This document shows positions 1 through 5,244 of a stretch of 5,244 nt of DNA, one piece after another (positions within the stretch are counted from its first letter, which is position 1; the number at the start of each line of letters is the position of its first letter). Made by a program: the position numbers and the translations under genes. The DNA is taken from positions 1-5,244 of the forward strand of contig JABDJE010000020.1 in NCBI GenBank assembly GCA_013002625.1, in the 5' to 3' direction. Under the pieces are notes generated by a model that saw only the letters and a list, made by a program, of their open reading frames with translations, made no database searches and was not told where the DNA came from. This DNA is from Saprospiraceae bacterium (lineage in GTDB: Bacteria; Bacteroidota; Bacteroidia; Chitinophagales; Saprospiraceae).

Positions 1-1658
1 ATATAATGGTTATACCCAAATACGTCGCCTTCCTGTAAAAGTCTATTCGGTTGGGATATATCATTCTGAACAATACTGTAATCATCCGGAAAATCTCTCA
101 AAGCAAAATCATCTATATCAAGATAGAAGGAACCTCCTAGCAAATCATCCAAGATTTTATATTGATGGTTTCTGTCGTATTGTATTTGGATACCGGCATT
201 GAATGCAAGGTTATCCTTGAATTGATGATTGATGTGGGATTGAAAGGCTATTTTGCGATTATCAAACCATTGCTCTACAATAATATAAGCGGATATATTC
301 TCCAGGTAATTGTTTGCACTATTTCCATTTGGGTCTCTTACCAGATATTGTCTTTGCTGATTAACAGCAATTAATTCATCAAAATTGATTTGCCTTGCCA
401 TTACATTGCTTCTGAGCTCTTCAGCAATAGCTTCAGCTGCCACTGGATTGTTGATGCTGGCATAGGGTAAATTACGATAGTAATCCGGTCTTGGATCCGC
501 GGCTTCCAACCAATCCAATCTTGTAGAACCGAAATGACCGGTCTGAACACCAATCGTAGTTGTAATTCTAGAGTTATCATTTAACTGCCAATCGTGACGC
601 ATCATAGCCACAGGCTGATGCGTTCTGTATTCCCTGGAGTTACGAACCTTTCCATTCTGGAAACCCCAATTTGGGTTATAGAAATTATCATCCAGCACCT
701 CATACATTTCTGCAGTACTTGAAGATCCACGCCCTCTTATTGTTGGTGCTGCAAAAGCAACAAAATTAAGACTATGCTTATCATTAATCTTTTTATCTAT
801 TGAGGCAAAATATGAATAGGCGTCATAGTAAGTACCTTCAATATAACCAGCATTACCCCACCTTTTAGAGACGGAAAATGAATAAGACCAACCACTTTGT
901 GATAAGCCGGAACTGTGCGTAAGCATGGCCCTGTTGGTATATGTACGATTTGAAATGCTGTATGTAAGCCTCGTTTGTGCGCGTTGTGAAGCGGCACGCA
1001 TATCTATATCCAATGCGCCAGACATGCCCCCAACAGAAAAGTCAGTGCTATTTAGTCCATATTGACTATATCTTACACGCAGGACATCATTTAATCCACC
1101 CCATAGACTCCAGAAATATCGACCATCTCCAAGGTTATTAAACGGAAGATTGTTAAGGTAAATTTGTGAATGATTTTGAGCCAGGCCTCTAGGATTAAAT
1201 CGCGTCACACTGAAGTTATAATCTGCCAAGGACCCAAAAGGATCCCATGCTGCAGATAACAGACTCGAAACCTGCTGTCCATCTATTTCAAAATTATCCA
1301 ATTGACGTTGATCAATAAGATAATTATCATCAAATGTGCGCGTCACTGTTTCTTTCCTGGATAAAAATATTATCCCTAGGTTTATATTGCTTTCATCTTC
1401 AATGCTAACATCCAGAGTGTAACTGTTAAAGCTGTTAGACTCAATAATTATTGTCTGAGAACCGATTGCATCAGCCTGGTAATAGAATTTACCATCTGCA
1501 TCTGAAAATACAATTTGATCATTGATCTTTATTTCAAGGTTTGGAATAGGGTTGCCTGAATTGTCATCTAATACTTTGCCACTCAAACTTTGGGCTTGAA
1601 TACTGGAAGTATTAAAGAAAGCATAAAGAAGGCACGAAAGAAACCAAAAGTACTTCAT
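1..1658 (-). CDS. TonB-dependent outer-membrane receptor, N-terminal 552 residues (partial)
   Basis: Outer-membrane importer of the Bacteroidota TonB-dependent receptor type; the substrate cannot be read from sequence. The frame is open from an ATG at 1658-1656 to the left edge, so the C-terminal part (probably several hundred residues of barrel) is missing. Residues 1-23 form a signal peptide (MKYFWFLSCLLY..., ending SIQAQ). Residues 24 to about 100 match a carboxypeptidase-regulatory-like beta-sandwich (SLSGKVLDDNSGNPIPN, then FSDADGKFYY), typical of SusC/RagA-like receptors. A possible TonB box is ETVTRTF (103-109). Residues about 115-225 look like the plug, with FNPRGLAQNHSQIYLNNLPF (154-173) and GGMSGALDIDM (210-220). 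Alternating aromatic/polar strands typical of a barrel follow, together with the run DWLEAADPRPDYYR (382-395). It diverges from the secreted nuclease gene. No adjacent SusD-like lipoprotein is visible, although one could lie beyond the left edge. The family call is firm and the ligand is unknown. Confidence 0.9.
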   Translation of the reverse strand, partial: MKYFWFLSCLLYAFFNTSSIQAQSLSGKVLDDNSGNPIPNLEIKINDQIVFSDADGKFYYQADAIGSQTIIIESNSFNSYTLDVSIEDESNINLGIIFLSRKETVTRTFDDNYLIDQRQLDNFEIDGQQVSSLLSAAWDPFGSLADYNFSVTRFNPRGLAQNHSQIYLNNLPFNNLGDGRYFWSLWGGLNDVLRVRYSQYGLNSTDFSVGGMSGALDIDMRAASQRAQTRLTYSISNRTYTNRAMLTHSSGLSQSGWSYSFSVSKRWGNAGYIEGTYYDAYSYFASIDKKINDKHSLNFVAFAAPTIRGRGSSSTAEMYEVLDDNFYNPNWGFQNGKVRNSREYRTHQPVAMMRHDWQLNDNSRITTTIGVQTGHFGSTRLDWLEAADPRPDYYRNLPYASINNPVAAEAIAEELRSNVMARQINFDELIAVNQQRQYLVRDPNGNSANNYLENISAYIIVEQWFDNRKIAFQSHINHQFKDNLAFNAGIQIQYDRNHQYKILDDLLGGSFYLDIDDFALRDFPDDYSIVQNDISQPNRLLQEGDVFGYNHY

Positions 1659-1759
1659 ATATCATTTAGAGTATCGAGGCGTAAATTTAATGGAAATTAT
1701 ATAGCTTCTTATTATATATGTTCTTTATAAATACATTATTTAGGGGTAAAATTATCATT
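1659..1759. promoter_or_regulatory. Divergent intergenic region, presumed promoters for receptor and nuclease genes
   Basis: This 101-base, strongly AT-rich gap separates two genes read outward from it, so it should hold both promoters. I looked for the Bacteroidota -33/-7 pattern (TTTG, then TAnnTTTG about 19 bases on) on both strands and found only poor matches, such as TATGTTCT at 1717-1724, so no individual promoter is called. The AGGGG at 1742-1746 lies 13 bases before the preferred nuclease start, which is rather far for a ribosome binding site. The regulatory role is inferred from gene orientation only. Confidence 0.4.
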
Positions 1760-2794
1760 ATGGCAAAATGCATATCATGTGCATTCTTTATTTTGACCTG
1801 TTTTGTATTGCAAGCACAGGAAAGGCAGTTTAAAGCCTATGCAGTCGGATTTTATAATGTCGAGAATTTGTTCGATACGGTAGACAACAACATGATCCGG
1901 GACGAGGAATTTACCCCTGATGGGAAAAAGGTGTGGACACATGATAAATATACCGACAAAATTGCCAATCTCGCTTCCGTTATATCTCAATTAGGCTTGT
2001 CGTTATGTCCAGAAGGAATCAGTCTATTAGGAATTTCAGAGATAGAAAATGATACAGTTATTATCGATCTCATCAATCATCCATTATTGCGATCTAGGAA
2101 TTATGGAATAGTCCATCATAGCTCGCCCGATGGCAGAGGAATAGATGTCGCATTGATATATGACAAAGATGTGTTTAATCCCTTGAGCGTGAAACCTTAC
2201 AAGGTCGATATACAGTCACTGGGTAGTTCACGGCCAACCAGGGATGTTCTCCTTGTATCAGGTGAATTGGATGGGGAATTGATACATCTAACTGTGAATC
2301 ACTGGCCAAGCCGCAGCGGTGGAGAAAAAAGAACAGCAAAATTTAGAAACAAAGCGGCGGAGGTAAACAGATATATTCTGGATTCATTATTGCTTGATGA
2401 TCCCAAGGCAAAATTCATAGTCCTTGGGGACCTGAACGATGACACGAATAATGAAAGCCTGACCAAATATTTACGAGCAAAATTCAAACCCAAAGCCGTT
2501 GGTCCAGATGATATGTATAATCCTATGCATGCCTTATTTCAGAAAGGATATGGTACGACGGCCTGGCGCGACAGATGGTCTTTATTTGATCAGTTGGTAT
2601 TGAGTCATGCTTGGTTGGACAAAGAACAAGATGATTTGCATTTTCATCAGGCCGTTATCTTCAATAAAAAATACCTTATCCAGAAATGGGGTAAGTATAA
2701 AGGCTATCCATTCAGGACATTTGATGGCGACGAGTATCAAGGTGGATATAGCGACCATTTTCCTGTTCTTGTATATTTGTTGAAATCTATATAA
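1760..2794 (+). CDS. Secreted endonuclease/exonuclease/phosphatase-family protein
   Basis: A metal-dependent phosphodiesterase or phosphatase of the EEP (DNase I-like) fold, predicted to be exported. From the ATG at 1760 the protein has 344 residues and begins with a signal peptide (MAKCISCAFFILTCFVLQAQ, residues 1-20). An earlier in-frame ATG at 1718 would add 14 residues (MFFINTLFRGKIII) ahead of it; I prefer 1760 because it gives a normally sized leader. EEP motifs appear in order: FYNVENLFD (31-39), GISEIEN with the metal-binding Glu94 (91-97), DGRGIDVALIYD (124-135), VNHWPSRSGGE with Asn180/His181 (179-189), VLGDLNDD with Asp224/Asn226 (221-228), and GGYSDHFPVLV with the Asp332-His333 pair (328-338). 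All expected catalytic residues are present, so it should be active. Whether it cuts DNA, RNA or another phosphoester is not decided. It diverges from the receptor gene and is followed after 2 bases by the helicase gene. Confidence 0.9.
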   Translation: MAKCISCAFFILTCFVLQAQERQFKAYAVGFYNVENLFDTVDNNMIRDEEFTPDGKKVWTHDKYTDKIANLASVISQLGLSLCPEGISLLGISEIENDTVIIDLINHPLLRSRNYGIVHHSSPDGRGIDVALIYDKDVFNPLSVKPYKVDIQSLGSSRPTRDVLLVSGELDGELIHLTVNHWPSRSGGEKRTAKFRNKAAEVNRYILDSLLLDDPKAKFIVLGDLNDDTNNESLTKYLRAKFKPKAVGPDDMYNPMHALFQKGYGTTAWRDRWSLFDQLVLSHAWLDKEQDDLHFHQAVIFNKKYLIQKWGKYKGYPFRTFDGDEYQGGYSDHFPVLVYLLKSI

Positions 2795-2796
2795 CC

Positions 2797-4092
2797 TTGG
2801 TCGGCAAAGAACCTGCGCTTCTTAATTCTGAATTCACTTCGGTACTGGACCTGATAGAGAATCAAAATGAACATGTTTTTATAACAGGACGTGCGGGTAC
2901 AGGTAAGTCTACACTTCTAAATATTCTCAAAAAAACAACGCGAAAAAATGCAGCGGTTGTAGCTCCCACAGGTATTGCTGCATTGAATGTAGGAGGCCAG
3001 ACTATTCATTCGTTTTTTAAGTTGCCGCCAAAAATGGTAGATCCAAGAGAATTGACAAAACGCAAAAATCATCGATTCTACAAGAAACTCAAACTGTTGA
3101 TAATTGATGAGATTTCGATGGTGCGGGCAGATATGATGGATTGTATCGATATTTTCCTAAGAAATAATAGGGAAAATAATGCACCGTTTGGCGGTGTTCA
3201 ATTGGTTGTGTTTGGTGATTTATTTCAATTGCCGCCGGTTGTTTCAAGTGCGTTTGAAAGACAATACTTAAAGGAGCGCTACGGGACACCATATTTCTTT
3301 GCAGCACATGTATTCAATGAGATAGAACTAAGAATGATCGAGTTAAGGACTGTATACAGGCAGACCGAGCGGCGATTTATCAATTTGTTGGATAATATAC
3401 GACTCAGACACATCGATCATGATGTCATGGACGAAATCAATCAGCGGTACAGTGAAGAAGATCCAGAGGAAATGGCCATTACCCTATGCGCAACAAATGC
3501 TAAAGTTAATAGCATTAATAGTACACGCCTTAAATCGCTGACTTCTCCACTATTTGAATATAAGTCTAAAATGACTGGTAATTTTAATGAGCGAATCAGT
3601 CCCGCTGATAACGTATTGTGGCTCAAGGAAGGGGCACAGATCATGTTTGTAAAAAATGATCCTGAAGGCCAATTCGTGAATGGAACAATAGGTCGTGTTG
3701 AAAAGTTGGATTACGATAAGATCATTGTAGCCATACAAAAAGAAGGTGAAATAAAATATATTAATGTAGATCAGGCGGATTGGGAAATGATGAAGTATGA
3801 AATGGATGCCGAAGATCCTGAAAAGTTCAAAACCTCGGTAACCGGAACCTTTACCCAATACCCTTTAAAGTTAGCCTGGGCGATCACTATTCATAAATCC
3901 CAAGGCAAGACTTTTGATAATATTATTGTGGATCTAGGAAGAGGCGCATTTGATTATGGTCAAACGTACGTGGCTTTAAGTCGTTGTCGTACGCTTGATG
4001 GTATTACATTAAGGAAGAAAATCACCCCAAGAGACATTCTTGTTGATCCTACAATCGTAGAATACTACGATTATAAAATTAGAAATTGGTGA
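2797..4092 (+). CDS. PIF1/RecD2-like SF1B ATP-dependent DNA helicase, short form
   Basis: A 5'-3' type superfamily 1B helicase, cytoplasmic, acting on DNA. Its 431 residues carry a full motif set: Walker A GRAGTGKST (31-39), motif Ia VVAPTGIAALN (54-64), TIHSFF (69-74), Walker B LLIIDEISMV (100-109), motif III GDLFQLPPV (140-148), YRQ (187-189), and near the C-terminus AWAITIHKSQGKTFD (360-374) and YVALSRCRTLDGI (391-403). A GAQIMFVKND...FVNGTIGRV stretch (279-301) matches the SH3-like/2B insertion region of these enzymes. The start is a TTG at 2797: an in-frame stop at 2749 blocks upstream extension, and the first internal ATG (residue 80) would remove Walker A. The helicase core is complete, with no extra C-terminal domain such as is found in longer Bacteroidota relatives. 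Its start lies 2 bases after the nuclease stop, suggesting cotranscription and perhaps translational coupling. The cellular role (replication fork, G-quadruplex or recombination) is inferred from the family only. Confidence 0.93.
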   Translation: MVGKEPALLNSEFTSVLDLIENQNEHVFITGRAGTGKSTLLNILKKTTRKNAAVVAPTGIAALNVGGQTIHSFFKLPPKMVDPRELTKRKNHRFYKKLKLLIIDEISMVRADMMDCIDIFLRNNRENNAPFGGVQLVVFGDLFQLPPVVSSAFERQYLKERYGTPYFFAAHVFNEIELRMIELRTVYRQTERRFINLLDNIRLRHIDHDVMDEINQRYSEEDPEEMAITLCATNAKVNSINSTRLKSLTSPLFEYKSKMTGNFNERISPADNVLWLKEGAQIMFVKNDPEGQFVNGTIGRVEKLDYDKIIVAIQKEGEIKYINVDQADWEMMKYEMDAEDPEKFKTSVTGTFTQYPLKLAWAITIHKSQGKTFDNIIVDLGRGAFDYGQTYVALSRCRTLDGITLRKKITPRDILVDPTIVEYYDYKIRNW

Positions 4093-4132
4093 AAATGCTT
4101 TCAATTATTATATTTAATTAAAATATAGAATC

Positions 4133-4261
4133 ATGTCTCAAACGAGAAGAAAAAGACGGGCTCAGGCAAGCAGTAAAAAACAAGAGAAACGCTTTTTTAT
4201 GATAGCAACACTGGTTACAATTGTACTGCTTGTATTACTGTATGTCATTTTCACACTTTAA
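4133..4261 (+). CDS. Small single-pass membrane protein, 42 residues, function unknown
   Basis: A short gene not recognised as any named family. The ATG at 4133 is the first start after an in-frame stop at 4115, and the frame ends with TAA at 4259-4261. The product has two clear halves: a very basic, hydrophilic N-terminus (MSQTRRKRRAQASSKKQEKR, 1-20) and a continuous hydrophobic segment of about 22 residues (FFMIATLVTIVLLVLLYVIF, 21-40), ending TL. By the positive-inside rule the N-terminus should be cytoplasmic, with the helix anchoring the protein by its C-terminal end. This sharp split is unlikely in random sequence, and the frame fits neatly between the helicase (40 bases upstream) and miaE (15 bases downstream), all on one strand. 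No Shine-Dalgarno sequence is visible; an A/T-rich leader precedes the ATG. It may interact with nucleic acid or membrane lipids through the basic part, but that is speculation. Confidence 0.75.
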   Translation: MSQTRRKRRAQASSKKQEKRFFMIATLVTIVLLVLLYVIFTL

Positions 4262-4276
4262 GTCTATTGTGCATTC

Positions 4277-4861
4277 ATGAAATTAAACTTAGATCTTGCT
4301 GTTCCCAGCAGGCAGGAATGGCTTGATGCCGTTATGAATGATTTTGATAGCTTTCTTCAGGATCATGCAGATTGTGAGCGTAAAGCATCGGCCATGGCGA
4401 TGAGCTTTGTAGCTAAATATCCTGACCGAATTGAAATTCTTCCTGAACTTATCGATACAGGTATTGAAGAACTTGAACACTTTAAACAGGTATATGATTT
4501 AATGAAAGCGCGGGGCATACCTCTACTCCACTCGATTAAGGAAGACCTATACGTGAAACAACTCATCAAGAAATGTCATTCTGGTCGAGAAGAGCGTTTT
4601 TTGGATAGATTACTCATTGCTTCGGTTGTTGAGACCAGAGGTGCAGAGAGATTCAGGATGGTAGCAGAAGCAATAGAAGACCCAGAACTTCAGCGCTTTT
4701 ATAAAACCTTATGGACATCTGAAGCCAAGCATGGGCATATTTTTGTTAAAATGGCTTTAGAGTATTTTGACAAGGATCAGGTCTATGAAAGGTTGGCATG
4801 GTGGGTTGAACAAGAGGCCGAAGCTATTGAAGGATTGGAAATAAAAGCAGCGTTGCATTAA
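4277..4861 (+). CDS. miaE: tRNA-(ms2io6A)-hydroxylase
   Basis: A non-haem di-iron monooxygenase that hydroxylates the isopentenyl side chain of 2-methylthio-N6-isopentenyladenosine at position 37 of tRNA, using O2; it acts after MiaA and MiaB, which are not in this window. The 194-residue product is a ferritin-like helical bundle with two half-sites that can be read directly: Glu34 (in DCERKA) and the ExxH pair Glu65/His68 (EELEHF), then Glu119 (VVETRGAERF) and the second ExxH pair Glu149/His152 (SEAKHGH). The near-equal spacing (31 and 30 residues) fits the duplicated di-iron ligand layout, and VVETRGAERF and SEAKHGHIF are characteristic of MiaE. The length fits the shorter form of the family. 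The start at 4277 gives a typical N-terminus and lies 15 bases after the small membrane protein gene, so the two are probably cotranscribed. It converges on the GNAT gene downstream. Confidence 0.93.
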   Translation: MKLNLDLAVPSRQEWLDAVMNDFDSFLQDHADCERKASAMAMSFVAKYPDRIEILPELIDTGIEELEHFKQVYDLMKARGIPLLHSIKEDLYVKQLIKKCHSGREERFLDRLLIASVVETRGAERFRMVAEAIEDPELQRFYKTLWTSEAKHGHIFVKMALEYFDKDQVYERLAWWVEQEAEAIEGLEIKAALH

Positions 4862-4868
4862 AGTTTGG

Positions 4869-4879
4869 CGCGGTCCGCG
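4869..4879. repeat. Short GC-rich inverted repeat after miaE
   Basis: CGCGG and CCGCG flank a single T just 8 bases after the miaE stop codon. As RNA it would form a 4-base-pair GC stem with a 3-base loop. It stands out from the AT-rich surroundings. No T-tract follows directly (the nearest is TTTTT at 4897-4901), so it is not a standard intrinsic terminator, though it may contribute to 3'-end formation. Confidence 0.4.
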
Positions 4880-4914
4880 TAACTAAGCATAAGAAGTTTT
4901 TAGGTCTAAAGCTT

Positions 4915-4943
4915 AAGGTCGAAGGTTTAAAACCTAAAACCTT
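4915..4943. repeat. Imperfect palindrome of GGT/ACC heptamer-like units
   Basis: Two 14-base arms (4915-4928 and 4930-4943) are inverted copies matching at 11 of 14 positions around a single central base, A4929. The inner part, AGGTTT-A-AAACCT (4923-4935), is perfect. Related units continue to the left (GGT at 4903, GCT at 4911, GGT at 4917 and 4924) and within the right arm (ACC at 4932 and 4939), spaced 6 to 8 bases apart. It sits between the ends of two convergent genes, where a bidirectional terminator or an interspersed intergenic repeat would be expected. There is no flanking poly-T, so its function is unproven. Confidence 0.5.
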
Positions 4944-4976
4944 GCCCCTTACCCAGATACTTGTACGCCGTGATCC

Positions 4977-5244
4977 TCAACTTTTATCCCTTAAACTCAG
5001 CCCATAAACCTCCAGGCCTATCCCATTTTCCTCCTTCTTTTCGGCTAGTTGAAATTCAAGATTTTTAAGAATTCGGCGGGAAGCTGCGTTGTTTTCTTCG
5101 ATTAGCGCGTATACCGTATTAAGGTTTAAGGTATGATCACAATAATCGACAATCCACGTTGCCAATTCACTTCCGAATCCACCGCCCCAATAGTCTTTCT
5201 TTATGATATAGCCTAAATACCAGTTGCCATCGCTTGCGTTGGCC
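4977..5244 (-). CDS. GNAT-family N-acetyltransferase, C-terminal 88 residues (partial)
   Basis: The C-terminal part of an acetyl-CoA-dependent acetyltransferase of the GNAT superfamily, closest in style to RimJ/RimL-like enzymes. The frame is open to the right edge of the window, so the true start lies outside; a TTG at 5165-5163 falls inside the conserved domain and is not a real start. Counting from the edge, residues 11-26 are motif A, the acetyl-CoA pyrophosphate-binding loop (GYIIKKDYWGGGFGSE, with the Gly-rich WGGGFG turn), followed by the helix LATWIVDYC. Motif B follows as VYALIEENNAASRRILKNLEF (44-64), matching the usual pattern of Asn, Ser and a closing Leu-x-Phe. The TGA stop is at 4979-4977. 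The acetyl acceptor cannot be predicted. The gene converges on miaE across a 115-base gap. Confidence 0.88.
   Translation of the reverse strand, partial: ANASDGNWYLGYIIKKDYWGGGFGSELATWIVDYCDHTLNLNTVYALIEENNAASRRILKNLEFQLAEKKEENGIGLEVYGLSLRDKS

Noticed and set aside
162..374. 70-residue plus-strand frame
   Set aside because: It lies antisense to the continuous receptor coding frame, which has a signal peptide and family motifs; it shows no motif of its own.
797..997. 66-residue minus-strand frame inside the receptor gene
   Set aside because: It is in a different frame from the receptor on the same strand, with no recognisable features; a shadow frame.
1718..1759. Upstream ATG for the nuclease gene, adding 14 residues
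   Set aside because: Not excluded, but the extension puts MFFINTLFRGKIII before a complete signal peptide; the start at 1760 gives a more normal leader.
1796..1801. Possible lipoprotein signal (ILTC) in the nuclease leader
   Set aside because: The residue before Cys is Thr rather than Gly, Ala or Ser, and a normal signal-peptidase I site (LQAQ) follows shortly after.
3550..3858. 102-residue minus-strand frame, rich in aromatic and hydrophobic residues
   Set aside because: It lies fully within the helicase gene on the opposite strand; its composition is what antisense reading of that coding sequence gives.
4862..4976. Classical rho-independent terminator between miaE and the GNAT gene
   Set aside because: The hairpins present are not directly followed by a T-tract on either strand, so only inverted repeats are reported.
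1..5244. CRISPR array, insertion sequence, tRNA/rRNA gene, phage defence system
   Set aside because: No regularly spaced direct repeats, transposase motifs, terminal repeats or tRNA-like folds were seen, and the helicase and nuclease are better explained as a housekeeping-type PIF1-like enzyme and an exported EEP enzyme than as a defence cassette.

Overview
The window looks like a chromosomal fragment of an aerobic Bacteroidota bacterium (Flavobacteriia, Saprospiria or Cytophagia type; the sequence does not decide between them). The clues are a large SusC/RagA-like TonB-dependent receptor with an N-terminal carboxypeptidase-regulatory-like domain, a secreted endonuclease/exonuclease/phosphatase-family enzyme, moderately AT-rich DNA and the absence of clear Shine-Dalgarno sequences before most genes. 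An O2-dependent tRNA hydroxylase (MiaE) argues for an aerobic lifestyle.

Layout: positions 1-1658 (minus strand) hold the first 552 residues of the receptor, which runs off the left edge. A 101-base AT-rich divergent region follows. Four plus-strand genes come next in a tight row: a secreted EEP-family nuclease/phosphatase (1760-2794), a short PIF1/RecD2-like SF1B helicase (2797-4092, probable TTG start), an easily missed 42-residue single-pass membrane protein (4133-4261), and miaE (4277-4861). A convergent intergenic region (4862-4976) contains a short GC-rich inverted repeat and an imperfect palindrome built from roughly 7-base GGT/ACC units. The last gene, on the minus strand (4977 to the right edge), is the C-terminal half of a GNAT acetyltransferase.

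How the genes may work together: the receptor and the secreted nuclease diverge from one shared upstream region and both carry export signals, so a joint role at the cell surface, such as capture of nucleic acid or phosphoester breakdown products, is a reasonable inference but not proven. The helicase (DNA maintenance) and MiaE (tRNA modification) are cytoplasmic housekeeping-type enzymes with no evident link to the nuclease beyond co-directional spacing of 2, 40 and 15 bases. No RNA genes, insertion sequences, CRISPR arrays or clear phage or plasmid genes were seen. Nothing here is a convincing wholly new system; the least explained items are the 42-residue membrane protein, the receptor-nuclease pair and the palindromic repeat.
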